The notes under the pieces were generated by a model. It was not told the DNA's origin, did no database searches, and was given only the letters and a program-made list of their open reading frames with translations. From an uncultured Pelagibacteraceae bacterium (GTDB lineage: Bacteria; Pseudomonadota; Alphaproteobacteria; Pelagibacterales; Pelagibacteraceae), in contig CACFIL010000003.1 of NCBI GenBank assembly GCA_902566315.1, forward strand, positions 20,654-84,653: DNA of 64,000 nt, in the 5' to 3' direction. The position numbers and the translations under genes were made by a program. Positions 1 through 9,302 of the stretch are shown one piece after another; the stretch's first letter is position 1; each line of letters begins with the position of its first letter.

Positions 1-432
1 GATTTTATTAAGGATAAGAAAATTATTATACATAATGCTGAATTTGATATTGGTCATTTAAATAATGAATTAACTTTAATTGGAAAGCCAAAGATAAGTA
101 CTGCAAATGTTATTGATACTTTAGAATTAGCACGAAATAAATTTCCAGGATCAGGAATAAGCTTAGATGCACTTTGCAAAAGGTTTAGAATTGATAATTC
201 AAGGAGAGAAAAACATACTGCTCTGATTGATTGTGACTTACTTGCAAAAGTTTACATAAATTTAATTGATCAAAAAGAACCTACTCTAAATCTAGTTGAA
301 AATAGTGAAAATAATATTTTTTTGTCTAATGTTAGCGCAGATTATTATAAAAAAGTTATTAAACCAACCGAACAAGAGCTACTGAACCATAAAGAATTTC
401 TTAAAAAAAACTTAAAAAAAAATTATTTTTAA
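1..432 (+). CDS. dnaQ: DNA polymerase III epsilon subunit, 3'-5' exonuclease (5' end outside window)
   Basis: The reading frame is open from base 1 and ends at TAA 430-432, giving about 143 residues of the C-terminal part. DnaQ proofreads within the replicative polymerase core. The Exo II-type motif HNAEFDIGHL lies near residues 15-24 of the fragment and the Exo III motif HTALIDCDLL (H-x4-D) near residue 72; these carry catalytic Asp and His residues of the DEDDh family. The first catalytic motif (DxE) is upstream of the window. A Lys-rich tail follows the nuclease core, where DnaQ proteins usually bind the alpha subunit. The stop overlaps the stop of convergent secB, a neighbour commonly found next to dnaQ in alphaproteobacteria. 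Confidence 0.93.
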   Translation, partial: DFIKDKKIIIHNAEFDIGHLNNELTLIGKPKISTANVIDTLELARNKFPGSGISLDALCKRFRIDNSRREKHTALIDCDLLAKVYINLIDQKEPTLNLVENSENNIFLSNVSADYYKKVIKPTEQELLNHKEFLKKNLKKNYF

Positions 433-851
433 TTTTGTCTTGCTTTATATAATTCCTCAAAATCAATCTTTTTTCCAAATTTTAAATCAGGAAGTCCTGA
501 ATTTCTAAGTATATTTAAAAATTTTTTCTCTAAATCAGGATAAATCTCTGTCTGTAAATCACACAAAATTATTTTTTCTAATTCTTCTTTTTTAATCTTT
601 AAGTCTAATATATTTATCACTGTAGCATATTTGATTTGAAAAAAACCCTGGGCTTTTTTTTTACTTGGATTTGAATAGGTTAAAGTGGTTAAAACTTCTA
701 TCATCTTTCTTTTTGATGGTTTAGTATTTATTTCAACTCCCATTCGATATTCAGGAGTTGTATTTCTAATTGTTATGAGGCTTTCTGGACTTGGTATTTC
801 AATTGATAAATCTTGGATGTAACTTATTATTATTTTGTATCTATTTTCCAT
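429..851 (-). CDS. secB: Protein-export chaperone SecB
   Basis: The 140-residue product has the size and pattern of SecB, the tetrameric cytosolic chaperone that holds unfolded precursors for SecA. The N-terminal half contains the strand pattern YIQDLSIEIPSPE, close to the SecB signature (YlKDlSfEnP), and the centre has FFQIKYATVINI, matching the family strand FxieltyagvfxI. The acidic C-terminal tail that contacts SecA is shorter and more basic than in E. coli. It overlaps fxsA by 11 nt and converges on dnaQ; this dnaQ/secB/fxsA order is typical of alphaproteobacteria and supports the call despite divergent sequence. Confidence 0.85.
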   Translation of the reverse strand: MENRYKIIISYIQDLSIEIPSPESLITIRNTTPEYRMGVEINTKPSKRKMIEVLTTLTYSNPSKKKAQGFFQIKYATVINILDLKIKKEELEKIILCDLQTEIYPDLEKKFLNILRNSGLPDLKFGKKIDFEELYKARQN

Positions 852-1266
852 CTTTATCCTCTATATCTTCATACTCACCCTCAATATAATTTTTTTTTCC
901 GGTATTACTTTTGTTTTTTGAATACTTTTTAGAATACTTACTTAAAATAAACTTTCTTGTAACTGGAAAAATTAATAGAATTCCTATTATGTCAGTAGCA
1001 AATCCAGGCAATATTAATAGCAGAGCTGCAAATGCTATTGCAGTACCAGAGACTATTTCATAAAGAGGAAGCTCATTTTTGACTAATTGAGCCATTCCTG
1101 AGCGTAGAGTATTAAAACCCTCGTATCTTGCATACCAAATACCTACAATAGCAGTTAAAAGTATTAGCAAAATTGTATTCAAGGCTCCTATTTGAGAGCC
1201 AACCTTTATTAATAGATAGATTTCTATCAGAGGTATCCCTAAAATTATAATTAAAGCTGTGTTCAT
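841..1266 (-). CDS. fxsA: FxsA family inner-membrane protein
   Basis: A 141-residue membrane protein with three to four hydrophobic segments, at about residues 2-18, 27-45 and 72-106. The pattern IEIYLLIKVGSQIGALNTILLILLTA and the motif LLILPGFATDIIGILLIFP are characteristic of FxsA; the second matches the family core LlliPGflTDilGllll (quoted here in parts). The last 35 residues are charged and cytosolic. In E. coli FxsA modulates exclusion of phage T7 by plasmid F; its general role is unknown. It lies upstream of and overlaps secB, so the two are probably cotranscribed, and it is divergent from the Tim44-like gene with a gap of about 60 nt that must hold both promoters. Confidence 0.85.
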   Translation of the reverse strand: MNTALIIILGIPLIEIYLLIKVGSQIGALNTILLILLTAIVGIWYARYEGFNTLRSGMAQLVKNELPLYEIVSGTAIAFAALLLILPGFATDIIGILLIFPVTRKFILSKYSKKYSKNKSNTGKKNYIEGEYEDIEDKDGK

Positions 1267-1324
1267 TTGTCTATAATGTAAATTGCAGGTTGAAATTAAT
1301 CAACATAGTAAATATTATTAGTAT

Positions 1325-1915
1325 ATGAGTTATAGCTTCGAGTACATCGATATAATATTATTAGCAATGATAGCAGGTTTCATTTTCCTAAGATTAAGAG
1401 GAATTTTAGGAAAAAAGACTGGTTTTGAGGAAAATATTAATTCAAGTTTCCCTCACGAAGAAGTTCCCGAAACTAAAGCTTCACCTAATTTAAACGCTGA
1501 CACTTTTGATGATGCAGCAAAAAAAAATTTCTTGAATGGTGCAAAAATAGCTTATGAAAGTATTATTACAAATTTTTCAAAAGGAGATTTAAAATCAATA
1601 AAAAATCTTTTAGCGAAAAATGTCTATGATCAATTTGAAGAAGCTGTAAAAGATAAAAAATCAAGAAATGTAACTTCTGAAACTACATTTATTGGTATCA
1701 ATTCTGCAGAAATAAAAGAGCATAGCCAAAATAAAAATATGCTTGAAGTAAGTGTTGAATTTGTAAGCGAAATTATATCTTGCATTAAAGATAAAGATAA
1801 TAAAGTTATTTCAGGTGATGCTCAAAAAATTAAAAAAGTCTTAGATACCTGGAAATTTACTAAGGATAGTACCTCAAAAAACCCTAACTGGCTAATAGTA
1901 GATACACAGGCTTAG
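1325..1915 (+). CDS. Tim44-like (TimA-type) membrane-anchored protein
   Basis: The 196-residue product starts with one hydrophobic segment (about residues 8-25, ending FLRLRGILGKKTG), then a polar linker and a C-terminal alpha/beta domain from about residue 60 to 195 with the features of the Tim44/mL45 fold (FLNGAKIAYESIITNFSKGD, then NLLAKNVYDQFEEAV). Bacterial Tim44-like proteins in alphaproteobacteria are related to the mitochondrial import component Tim44 but have no settled function; an adaptor role at the inner membrane is an inference. Its stop codon directly abuts the TTG start of the Smr gene, and it is divergent from fxsA-secB, the usual alphaproteobacterial arrangement. Confidence 0.82.
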   Translation: MSYSFEYIDIILLAMIAGFIFLRLRGILGKKTGFEENINSSFPHEEVPETKASPNLNADTFDDAAKKNFLNGAKIAYESIITNFSKGDLKSIKNLLAKNVYDQFEEAVKDKKSRNVTSETTFIGINSAEIKEHSQNKNMLEVSVEFVSEIISCIKDKDNKVISGDAQKIKKVLDTWKFTKDSTSKNPNWLIVDTQA

Positions 1916-2332
1916 TTGAATAAAAAATTATCAGATAAAGATAAACAAGATTGGCAAGAGTTTTTAAATAGTACTGATAAGTTAGAAAATAAAGATCAAA
2001 AATTATCTGCAGTACCTAAAAGATATATCGAAAGATCAATTGATTTGCATGGTTATACTTTAGAGGAAGCAAATCAAAAGATGACTTCTTTTATAGAGGA
2101 ATGTTTTACTAATGAAGTTACCAAAATTAATGTCATTACAGGAAAGGGTCTAAGATCAAAAAATTTAGATGACCCATATCAATCAAATAATTTAAGTATA
2201 CTAAAGTTCTCAGTGCCTTATTTTATAAAAAGTAATAATCAATTGATGAGTAAAATTATTAGTATTGATTTTGAAGCTGTTGAAAATCCATCTCTTGGAA
2301 ATTTTGATATTCTTTTAAGAAAAAAAAAATAA
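1916..2332 (+). CDS. Smr/MutS2 C-terminal domain protein
   Basis: The 138-residue protein has a charged N-terminal segment and an Smr domain from about residue 37. The domain shows SIDLHGYTLEEA (motif DLHGxTxxEA) and INVITGKGLRSK (motif hITGKG). The C-terminal motif (HxGxGGxGxxxV in many family members) is replaced by VENPSLGNFDILLRKK, near the usual site. Smr domains nick DNA or cleave RNA in several families, but the substrate of stand-alone Smr proteins in alphaproteobacteria is not established. The start is TTG at 1916, immediately after the Tim44-like stop; no ATG in a better position is seen. The gene converges tail-to-tail on hslU. Confidence 0.85.
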   Translation: MNKKLSDKDKQDWQEFLNSTDKLENKDQKLSAVPKRYIERSIDLHGYTLEEANQKMTSFIEECFTNEVTKINVITGKGLRSKNLDDPYQSNNLSILKFSVPYFIKSNNQLMSKIISIDFEAVENPSLGNFDILLRKKK

Positions 2333-2335
2333 TAA

Positions 2336-3706
2336 TTATAAAATAAATTTTGAAAGATCTGCGTCCTTAACAAGTTCACCAATATTTTTCTTAATATAAT
2401 CTGAATCTATGCTGATTTTTTCACCAGCTCTATCTGTTGCTGTAAAGCTAATTTCATCTAAAACTCTTTCAATTATAGTATGTAGTCTCCTAGCGCCAAT
2501 ATTTTCAACTGTTGTGTTTACTTCACTTGCAATTGTTGCAATCGTATCAATTCCATCTTCAGTAAATTCTAAATCAACGTTTTCGGTTTTAAGTAAAGCT
2601 TTGTATTGTTTAATTAAACTATTGTCTGGCTCTTTTAAAATTCTCTTAAAATCCTCACTATTCAACGCATCTAGCTCAACTCTTATCGGCAATCTTCCTT
2701 GAAGCTCAGGTAAAAGATCTGATGGTTTTGCTAACTGAAAAGCTCCTGAAGCTATAAATAATATATGATCAGTTTTTATTGGACCATATTTAGTACTCAC
2801 TGTTGTGCCTTCTATTAATGGAAGTAAGTCTCTTTGAACACCTTCTCTTGAAACATCTCCGCCAACTCTATCAGTTCTTGCTGAAATCTTATCTATTTCA
2901 TCTAAAAATACTATTCCATTATTTTCAGTCGTATTTTTTGCTGATTTAATGATTTTGTCTTGTTCTATTAATTTGTCTGCTTCTTCATTAAGTAAAATTT
3001 CATGAGACTCTTTTACTGACATTTTCTTCTTCTTAGCTTTCTGGCCCATAGATTTACCGAGCATGTCTGAAATATTAATCATACCAACATTAGCTCCAGG
3101 CATTCCCGGGATTTCAAATGATGGCATTCCACCACCACTTTCAGTAACAGCAATCTCTATTTCATTTTCATCTAAATCACCATCTCTTAATCTTTTTCTA
3201 AAACTTTCCCTTGTAGCAACACTTGCTTTATTTCCAACAATTGCATCAAGAACTCTATCCTCTGCTAATTTTTGTGCTTTTGCGTGAACTTCTTTTCTTT
3301 TTTTTACTTTCTCCATTGCAATAGCAATTTCTAAAAGATCTCTAATAATTTGTTCTACGTCTCTTCCAACATAACCTACTTCAGTAAATCTTGTAGCCTC
3401 AACTTTTACAAAGGGTGCCTCAGCTAATTTTGATAATCTTCTAGATATTTCTGTTTTACCAACACCTGTTGGTCCCATCATCAAAATGTTTTTTGGAAGC
3501 ACTTCATCTTTCATATCACCTTCTAAAGCTTGCCTTCTCCATCTATTTCTTAAAGCAATAGCAACAGCTCTTTTTGCATTATTTTGTCCAACGACAAATC
3601 TGTCTAATTCAGAAACAATTTCTCTTGGAGATAATGAATTTTGAATATTATTTTTTTCTTTTTTTACTTTAGCGTTTGGTAGAGTTGTGACGTTTGATTT
3701 TTCCAT
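2336..3706 (-). CDS. hslU: HslU, ATPase subunit of the HslUV protease
   Basis: A 456-residue AAA+ unfoldase that feeds substrates to the HslV peptidase. The N-terminal [20 protein letters not shown] is the family signature; Walker [10 protein letters not shown] lies near residue 84, Walker [10 protein letters not shown] near residue 266, followed by the sensor region and [11 protein letters not shown]. An insertion (I) domain lies between about residues 120 and 245 and includes a Gly/Met-rich stretch ([16 protein letters not shown]). The C-terminus DADLSKFIL resembles the HslU tail that docks into HslV. The N-terminal 25 residues are a Lys/Asn-rich extension relative to E. coli. It lies 1 nt after hslV on the same strand and forms an operon with it. 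Confidence 0.97.
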   Translation of the reverse strand: MEKSNVTTLPNAKVKKEKNNIQNSLSPREIVSELDRFVVGQNNAKRAVAIALRNRWRRQALEGDMKDEVLPKNILMMGPTGVGKTEISRRLSKLAEAPFVKVEATRFTEVGYVGRDVEQIIRDLLEIAIAMEKVKKRKEVHAKAQKLAEDRVLDAIVGNKASVATRESFRKRLRDGDLDENEIEIAVTESGGGMPSFEIPGMPGANVGMINISDMLGKSMGQKAKKKKMSVKESHEILLNEEADKLIEQDKIIKSAKNTTENNGIVFLDEIDKISARTDRVGGDVSREGVQRDLLPLIEGTTVSTKYGPIKTDHILFIASGAFQLAKPSDLLPELQGRLPIRVELDALNSEDFKRILKEPDNSLIKQYKALLKTENVDLEFTEDGIDTIATIASEVNTTVENIGARRLHTIIERVLDEISFTATDRAGEKISIDSDYIKKNIGELVKDADLSKFIL

Positions 3707-3707
3707 T

Positions 3708-4223
3708 TTAAATTTTCTCTACATTTAAATTATCATTTGTGAACACGCATATTTCAGAAGCAACTTTAATTGCTTTTTTTGCAATTTCTTCTGCCGACAA
3801 ATCTGTATCCATTAATACTTTTGCTGAGGCTAGTGCATAATTTCCCCCAGATCCAATTCCAATTACATCACCTTCAGGCTCTAAAACATCACCAGTTCCC
3901 GAGATAATAAAACTATTTTCTTTGTCACCAACTGCCATTAAAGCTTCTAATCTTCTTAAATATTTATCTGTTCGCCAATCTTTAGCTAATTCAACAGCTG
4001 CTCTAGCTAGATTTCCAGCGTGTTTTTCTAACTTAGACTCTAATCTTTCAAATAATGTTAAGGCATCTGCAGTAGAACCAGCAAATCCTGCGATCACATT
4101 TCTTTTCTCAATCTTACGAACTTTGTTTGCAGTTTTCTTAATTACTGTATTTCCCATACTAACTTGGCCATCTCCTGCAACTACTACTTCACTGTTTTTT
4201 CTCACTAATACTATTGTTGTCAT
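3708..4223 (-). CDS. hslV: HslV, peptidase subunit of the HslUV protease
   Basis: The 171-residue protein begins [10 protein letters not shown], so removal of Met exposes the N-terminal catalytic threonine of the proteasome-like fold. [13 protein letters not shown] and [17 protein letters not shown] are signature segments of HslV, and [16 protein letters not shown] near residue 122 is the conserved loop close to the active site. Length is close to the usual 174-180. HslV forms a double hexameric ring capped by HslU and degrades misfolded proteins in the cytosol. The gene is first in an hslV-hslU pair, divergent from hisB with a gap of about 90 nt; in many alphaproteobacteria hslVU sits next to his genes, which fits here. 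Confidence 0.97.
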   Translation of the reverse strand: MTTIVLVRKNSEVVVAGDGQVSMGNTVIKKTANKVRKIEKRNVIAGFAGSTADALTLFERLESKLEKHAGNLARAAVELAKDWRTDKYLRRLEALMAVGDKENSFIISGTGDVLEPEGDVIGIGSGGNYALASAKVLMDTDLSAEEIAKKAIKVASEICVFTNDNLNVEKI

Positions 4224-4314
4224 GAAATATAGATGGATACTAAATCTAATAGTTCAAGACCAAGGCTAGAATTATTGCCATAATTGAATAATAGATATAT
4301 ACATTTTTCAAACT

Positions 4315-4905
4315 ATGAAACGTAAAGCCAAAATAAGTAGAAAAACAAAAGAGACTAACATCAGTGTTGATTTAAACATTGATGGTAAGGGTAAGTACAA
4401 AGTTGACACAGGCATAGGATTTTTAGATCACATGCTTGAGCAATTATCGAAACACTCTTCGATGGATATGAATATTAAAGCTAAAGGTGATACGCACATT
4501 GATCTTCACCACACAACTGAAGATACAGGAATTGCAATTGGTGAATGTTTAAAAAAAGCATCTAAAAAATTTGTTGGTATAAAAAGATACGCTCATGCAA
4601 TGATACCAATGGATGAAACATTAACTAGAGTTGCAATTGATGTATCAAACAGACCTTATTTAATTTGGAAAGTAAAATTGAAAGTAGAAAAATTAGGTGA
4701 GATGGATACAGAATTATTTAAAGAATGGTTCCAAGCTTTTTCACAAGCTGCAGGAATTACTTTGCATGTTGAAAATATTTATGGCGATAACAGCCACCAC
4801 ATAATAGAGTCTTGCTTTAAAGGATTGGCGCGATCATTAAGAGCTGCTTTAGAAATGGATCCAAGAAATAAAACTACAATACCTTCTACAAAAGGTTCTT
4901 TATAA
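4315..4905 (+). CDS. hisB: Imidazoleglycerol-phosphate dehydratase
   Basis: The 196-residue enzyme converts imidazole glycerol phosphate to imidazole acetol phosphate in histidine synthesis. It contains [13 protein letters not shown], the metal-binding [13 protein letters not shown] (about residues 66-78) and a second metal motif near residue 162 ([13 protein letters not shown]). It is the monofunctional form; the histidinol-phosphatase half found in E. coli HisB is absent. It opens the plus-strand run hisB-hisH-(lyase-like)-hisA-hisF-hisE; hisG, hisD, hisC and hisI are not in the window. The start ATG at 4315 is the first codon giving the conserved N-terminus [16 protein letters not shown]. 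Confidence 0.97.
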   Translation: MKRKAKISRKTKETNISVDLNIDGKGKYKVDTGIGFLDHMLEQLSKHSSMDMNIKAKGDTHIDLHHTTEDTGIAIGECLKKASKKFVGIKRYAHAMIPMDETLTRVAIDVSNRPYLIWKVKLKVEKLGEMDTELFKEWFQAFSQAAGITLHVENIYGDNSHHIIESCFKGLARSLRAALEMDPRNKTTIPSTKGSL

Positions 4906-4910
4906 ATTTA

Positions 4911-5537
4911 ATGAATGTCACAATTGTTGACTACAATTCAGGCAATATAAGTTCTGTAATAAATTCGTTTAAAGAAGTTGCAAAAGATAAAGTAAATATT
5001 GCAGTAACATCTAATCTTGAAACAATTAAAACTAGTGATAAAATTGTACTACCTGGGCAAGGATCTTTTAAAAGCTGCATTGATGGGCTTAATAGTATTG
5101 AGGGTTTGACAGATACTCTTTATGAGTTTGCATTGGAAAGTAAAAAACCACTACTTGGAATTTGTGTTGGACTTCAAATGTTTGCAGATGTTGGTTATGA
5201 GGAAGTTGAGACTAAAGGTTTAGGTTGGATTTCAGGAAAAGTGTCGAAAATTGATAATCAAGGCGGTAAATTTAAGCTTCCACACATTGGTTGGAATGAA
5301 ATTAATATTAAGAGAGAAAGTAAGATTTTTAAAGGCATAGAAAATAATTCTCACATGTACTTCGTTCACAGTTATGAATTTGTACCTGAGGATAAATCTG
5401 TAATTTTAGCAACAACTGATTACTCATCTAACGTTGTTTGTGCTGCTGAAAAAGAAAACATATTTGGCACTCAATTTCACCCTGAAAAAAGTGATAAAAT
5501 GGGGTTAAAAATAATCGATAATTTTATAAATTTATAA
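4911..5537 (+). CDS. hisH: Imidazole glycerol phosphate synthase, glutaminase subunit HisH
   Basis: The 208-residue class I glutamine amidotransferase supplies ammonia to HisF. It shows IVDYNSGNISSV at the N-terminus, the nucleophile elbow GICVGLQMF with catalytic Cys near residue 84, and the His/Glu pair in GTQFHPEKS near residue 190. These are the three residues of the glutaminase triad. The substrate enzyme HisF is two his genes downstream rather than adjacent, because a secreted lyase-like gene and hisA intervene. It starts 5 nt after hisB and ends 2 nt before the lyase-like gene, so it is clearly part of one operon. Confidence 0.97.
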   Translation: MNVTIVDYNSGNISSVINSFKEVAKDKVNIAVTSNLETIKTSDKIVLPGQGSFKSCIDGLNSIEGLTDTLYEFALESKKPLLGICVGLQMFADVGYEEVETKGLGWISGKVSKIDNQGGKFKLPHIGWNEINIKRESKIFKGIENNSHMYFVHSYEFVPEDKSVILATTDYSSNVVCAAEKENIFGTQFHPEKSDKMGLKIIDNFINL

Positions 5538-5539
5538 GA

Positions 5540-6610
5540 ATGAAAATTTTTTATTTGATATTTTTTATTATGCTATTTTCTCAAGCTGCTAATGCTAATA
5601 AAAAAGATATAACAAACATAAATTTTAAGTCATCAGTTGCTAAAGGCAAAATAGGAAAATCATATGAAATAGTAAAAGTTGGTTCTGGAGAACCTGTTAT
5701 AGGTAAAAGCGCTTATAAATTTGTTGCAATTCCATTCGACTGCGGAAGAGATGATAAGCATACCGATTGTGGAGAAATTGTTTTGTATAAGGAAAATAGA
5801 TATCGATCCAAAGGCGATAGAGTTCGAAGTGAGCTAAGTTCTCATGACAACACTTTCAAAGGTGAACGATGGTTAACATTAAGTATTTACTTGCCAGAAG
5901 ATTATAAAACCATATCTCCTACTGTTACTTCATTTTATCAAATTTACGAAAAACATGGTGGTCCTGCTTTCAAAATCGAGGATTTTTATGGAATAATGGT
6001 AGGTAGCATAATGCATTCAGGTAAATTAATTGCTAAAACTAAATTATTAGAGATTGATAATATGAAAGGTAAATGGACACACATAGTTATGCACAATAAT
6101 TATTCAAAAAAAAAGGATAAAGGATTCTATAACATTTGGGTTAATTCAAAATATAAAGCCTCATTCAATGGACAAACATATGGCAGTTCAACAACTAAAG
6201 GATTATATGTTAAGGCTGGGATTTATCAAACTTATTTAAGTAGATATCTAAAAAAGATTGGTATGAATCCTAAATGGAAAAAAGGTCAAGCAGCTGGAGA
6301 TTTTCCAACTCAAATTATTTATATGGATAATATTTTCAAATCTAGATCTAAAGAAAAATTAAAAAAAAATATAGCAAAGGTTTATAAAGATTTAGAGATA
6401 CCCAAAGGTTTTGATCTAGACAATTTAGAACACAAAGTACTAAATGAAAATTCAGGAAAATATTTTGCTATTGTATTTTCAAAATCAGATCCATCAGTAG
6501 AATTTATTGCTTATGATATAAATAAAAGTAAAGCAAATATTAAAGCAATGAAAAAATGTTTTGAAAAATATGATGATTGTACAATCGGATCTTCTTACAA
6601 GTTAAATTAA
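5540..6610 (+). CDS. Secreted polysaccharide-lyase-like protein (heparin lyase I / PL20-like fold)
   Basis: The 356-residue product begins with a Sec signal peptide (MKIFYLIFFIMLFSQAANA, cleavage after ANA), so it is exported. The mature part has features of the Polysacc_lyase (PF14099) jelly-roll group: DRVRSELSSHDNTFKGERWLT resembles its GxRxEL strand, TSFYQIYEKHGGPAF the central substrate-cleft strand, GKWTHIVMHNNYSK and FYNIWVNSKYKASFNG the following strands, and YVKAGIYQTYL the conserved KxGiY segment. Residues after about 290 form a charged tail. The substrate is unknown and catalysis unproved; a carbohydrate-binding role is possible. It sits 2 nt after hisH and 1 nt before hisA, inside the histidine operon, with no obvious link to histidine synthesis. 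Confidence 0.68.
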   Translation: MKIFYLIFFIMLFSQAANANKKDITNINFKSSVAKGKIGKSYEIVKVGSGEPVIGKSAYKFVAIPFDCGRDDKHTDCGEIVLYKENRYRSKGDRVRSELSSHDNTFKGERWLTLSIYLPEDYKTISPTVTSFYQIYEKHGGPAFKIEDFYGIMVGSIMHSGKLIAKTKLLEIDNMKGKWTHIVMHNNYSKKKDKGFYNIWVNSKYKASFNGQTYGSSTTKGLYVKAGIYQTYLSRYLKKIGMNPKWKKGQAAGDFPTQIIYMDNIFKSRSKEKLKKNIAKVYKDLEIPKGFDLDNLEHKVLNENSGKYFAIVFSKSDPSVEFIAYDINKSKANIKAMKKCFEKYDDCTIGSSYKLN

Positions 6611-6611
6611 A

Positions 6612-7337
6612 GTGAAAATATTTCCAGCAATAGACATTAAAGACAAGAAGTGCGTGAGGTTAGTTAAAGGAGACTTTGATAATAAAACTGAATATGAAAT
6701 GTCGCCAGTTGAACAAGCTGGAAGATATAAAGACCATGGATTTAAAAATTTACACATAGTTGATTTGGATGGAGCTTTAACCGGAAAGACTGTAAACATT
6801 GAAATTATTGAGGAAATTGTAGGTAAATTCGATCTTAAAATTGAAATAGGTGGAGGCGTAAGAAATTTTGAAAGTATTCAAAAGTATGTTGATGCAGGAG
6901 TTGAGAAAGTAATTTTAGGAAGCGCTGCAATCAAAGATAAAAATTTTTTAAAAGAAGCATGTGAAAAATTTCCAGGTAAAATTGCTTTAGGTCTAGATGC
7001 TAAAAATGGTTATTTATCTGTATCTGGATGGAAAGAAAATTCTAATTTAAAGACTTTGGATTTTTTAAAAGAAGCAAATGATTATGGAGCTACGAGATTG
7101 ATTTATACAGATATAAATAGAGATGGAATGAAGTTAAGCCCAAACTTTCAAGAAACAGAGAATGTGGCTAATATTTCAAACTGTCCAGTAATTATATCTG
7201 GAGGTGTTTCATCAATAGATGATATTAAAAAGGCTAAAGAATTAGGAAATAAAAATATTGAAGGAATTATTGTTGGTAAAGCTATATACGATGGTGATAT
7301 TAAATTAGATGAACTTTCAAAAGAAATAGATGCTTAA
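6612..7337 (+). CDS. hisA: ProFAR isomerase HisA
   Basis: The 241-residue (beta/alpha)8 barrel isomerises ProFAR to PRFAR. The first catalytic Asp is in [19 protein letters not shown], the second catalytic Asp in the half-barrel repeat [14 protein letters not shown] near residue 170, and phosphate-binding loops are IGGGVRNFE and [10 protein letters not shown]. The start is GTG at 6612, one base after the stop of the lyase-like gene. The 3' end overlaps hisF by 8 nt, which implies translational coupling of these two homologous barrels. Confidence 0.96.
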   Translation: MKIFPAIDIKDKKCVRLVKGDFDNKTEYEMSPVEQAGRYKDHGFKNLHIVDLDGALTGKTVNIEIIEEIVGKFDLKIEIGGGVRNFESIQKYVDAGVEKVILGSAAIKDKNFLKEACEKFPGKIALGLDAKNGYLSVSGWKENSNLKTLDFLKEANDYGATRLIYTDINRDGMKLSPNFQETENVANISNCPVIISGGVSSIDDIKKAKELGNKNIEGIIVGKAIYDGDIKLDELSKEIDA

Positions 7338-8085
7338 AAATAGAATTATACCCTGTTTAGATGTTAAAAATGGAAGAGTTGTAAAAGGTATAAACTTTGT
7401 TGATTTACAAGATGCAGGAGACCCAGTAGAGCAAGCTAAAATTTATAGCGATGGTGGTGCAGATGAAATTTGTTTCTTAGATATCACTGCTTCAAATGAA
7501 AAGAGGGATACCATTTATGAAGTAGTTAAAGATACTTCTAAAAAATGTTTTGTACCTTTAACTGTTGGTGGTGGTGTTAGAAGTGTAGAAGATATTAGTA
7601 AACTTTTAAACTGCGGGGCTGATAAAGTTTCAATTAATACAGCCGCAGTACAAAATGCTGATGTTGTAGTTCAAAGTTCAAAAAAATTTGGATCTCAATG
7701 TATAGTCGTTGCAATTGATGCTAAAAAAAATGGAGATAAATGGGAAGTTTTTACCCACGGAGGTAGAAATAACACTGGAATTGATGCTTTAGAATTTGCA
7801 AAAAAGATGGAAGGGAGTGGAGCAGGCGAGTTGCTAGTCACCTCAATGGATAGAGATGGTACTCAGGTAGGCTATGACATAGATTTGATGTCTAAAATTT
7901 CATCTATGGTAAACATACCCACAATAGCATCAGGAGGAGTTGGAGATCTTGACCACTTAGTCGATGGTATCAAATTAGGCAATGCTAGTGCGGTTTTAGC
8001 AGCTTCTATATTTCACTACGGTAAATATTCTGTCAAAGAAGCCAAAGAATATTTGGACTCAAAAGGAATACCTGTTAGGATTTGA
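7330..8085 (+). CDS. hisF: Imidazole glycerol phosphate synthase, cyclase subunit HisF
   Basis: The 251-residue barrel forms imidazole glycerol phosphate and AICAR from PRFAR and ammonia delivered by HisH. It shows [19 protein letters not shown] with the catalytic Asp, [13 protein letters not shown], the phosphate loops [10 protein letters not shown] and [10 protein letters not shown], and [13 protein letters not shown] with the second catalytic Asp. Length matches the family (about 252-258). AICAR made here is the substrate of purH, found at 22.7 kb. The gene overlaps hisA by 8 nt and precedes hisE by 1 nt. Confidence 0.97.
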   Translation: MLKNRIIPCLDVKNGRVVKGINFVDLQDAGDPVEQAKIYSDGGADEICFLDITASNEKRDTIYEVVKDTSKKCFVPLTVGGGVRSVEDISKLLNCGADKVSINTAAVQNADVVVQSSKKFGSQCIVVAIDAKKNGDKWEVFTHGGRNNTGIDALEFAKKMEGSGAGELLVTSMDRDGTQVGYDIDLMSKISSMVNIPTIASGGVGDLDHLVDGIKLGNASAVLAASIFHYGKYSVKEAKEYLDSKGIPVRI

Positions 8086-8086
8086 G

Positions 8087-8359
8087 ATGCTTAATACCCT
8101 TGAGAGCCTATTTAAACTTGCAAGAGAAAGAAAATCTTCACCAGTTGATGGATCGTATACCAATAAACTTTTGAGTGATAAATCTTTGAGTAAAGCAAAA
8201 GTTTTAGAAGAAATAAATGAATTGATAGAGGCAGTAGAAGAAGATACAAATAAAATTCATGAGGCTGCAGATGTGTTTTATCATCTAGCCATGTACCTTG
8301 AAGCAAACAATATTAAAATTGAAGATGTAATGAGCGAATTAGATAAAAGAAAAAAATGA
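8087..8359 (+). CDS. hisE: Phosphoribosyl-ATP pyrophosphatase HisE
   Basis: A 90-residue all-alpha MazG-like NTP pyrophosphohydrolase that converts PR-ATP to PR-AMP. The family core is visible: SYTNKLLSDKSLSKAKVLEEINELIEA gives the first metal-binding helix (ExxE), and DVFYHLAMYLEANNI the second (ExxD type, here EAADVFYH). It is short relative to typical HisE of 100-110 residues. It follows hisF by 1 nt and its TGA overlaps the ATG of the malyl-CoA lyase gene (ATGA), so the operon continues into C2/C4 metabolism genes. Confidence 0.92.
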   Translation: MLNTLESLFKLARERKSSPVDGSYTNKLLSDKSLSKAKVLEEINELIEAVEEDTNKIHEAADVFYHLAMYLEANNIKIEDVMSELDKRKK

Positions 8360-9294
8360 GCCATAAATTTTATAAACCTGCAAGATCAAGATTACAAAGA
8401 AGTGAATTAGCAGTTCCAGGATCATCTCCTAAAATGTTTGAGAAAGCTCTTATTTCAGCAGCAGATTATGTTTTTTTAGATTTGGAAGATGCAGTTTCTC
8501 CTAATGATAAAATTACCGCTAGAGCAAATGTTATTAAGTCTTTAAATGAAATGGATTGGAGAGGTAGTGGTAAAACTATTTCTGTAAGAATAAATAGTTT
8601 AGATACTCATTACATGTATTCTGATTTAATTGAGATTGTTGAACAAGCTGGAAAAAATGTAGATACAATTTTAATTCCAAAAGCAGGAACCGCAAGTGAC
8701 GTTTATATGGTTGATTGTTTGTTAACTCAAATTGAGACAAATAAAAAATTAAAAAATAAAATTGGTATTGAGTGTTTAATCGAAACTGCTTTGGGAATGT
8801 CGAATATAAAAGAAATTGCAACCTCAAGTGAAAGATTAGAGGCATTACATTTTGGCGTTGCAGATTATGCAGCAAGCTTACGAGCGCGAACTACAGTTAT
8901 AGGTGGATTAAATCCTAATTATCCAGGTGACCAGTGGCATCATGGTTTATCAGAATTGGTCATGACTTGTAGAGCATATGGACTAAGACCAGTTGATGGA
9001 CCATTTGGAGATTTTAACGATCCTGCTTCATATACAGATGCCGCTAAAAGAGGTGCTGCAATTGGTATTGAGGGCAAATGGGCAATACATCCTTCACAAA
9101 TTGAACTAGCAAATAATGTATTTTCTCCACCAGAGGCAGAGGTTATTAAGGCTAAAAGGATCCTAGAAGAATTAGAAAAGGCCGCCAAAGAAGGTAAAGG
9201 AGCTGCACAGCTTGATGGTAGGATGATAGATGCTGCATCAGCTAGAATGGCTGAAAACATTGTAAATATAGATAACTTAATCCATAATAAATAA
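8356..9294 (+). CDS. mcl: Malyl-CoA lyase (HpcH/HpaI-CitE superfamily)
   Basis: The 312-residue enzyme belongs to the CitE-like TIM barrels. It has RSELAVPGSSPKMFEKA, the FLDLEDAVSPNDK motif with acidic metal ligands, RINSLDTHYMYSD and GIECLIETALGM with the second catalytic Glu, and GKWAIHPSQIELAN near residue 245. Family members cleave L-malyl-CoA to acetyl-CoA and glyoxylate, or beta-methylmalyl-CoA to propionyl-CoA and glyoxylate. The lyase reading is favoured over citrate lyase beta because the next two genes encode a malate-CoA ligase of the serine-cycle type. It begins in the hisE stop (ATGA) and is followed after 8 nt by mtkA. Confidence 0.87.
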   Translation: MSHKFYKPARSRLQRSELAVPGSSPKMFEKALISAADYVFLDLEDAVSPNDKITARANVIKSLNEMDWRGSGKTISVRINSLDTHYMYSDLIEIVEQAGKNVDTILIPKAGTASDVYMVDCLLTQIETNKKLKNKIGIECLIETALGMSNIKEIATSSERLEALHFGVADYAASLRARTTVIGGLNPNYPGDQWHHGLSELVMTCRAYGLRPVDGPFGDFNDPASYTDAAKRGAAIGIEGKWAIHPSQIELANNVFSPPEAEVIKAKRILEELEKAAKEGKGAAQLDGRMIDAASARMAENIVNIDNLIHNK

Positions 9295-9302
9295 ATAAAA
9301 TT

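Noticed and set aside
2409-3287. Plus-strand ORFs opposite hslU
   Set aside because: Shadows of hslU with no family resemblance; the hslU frame has all AAA+ motifs.
8356-9294. Citrate lyase beta subunit (citE)
   Set aside because: No citrate lyase alpha or gamma genes are nearby; the partner genes are malate-CoA ligase.
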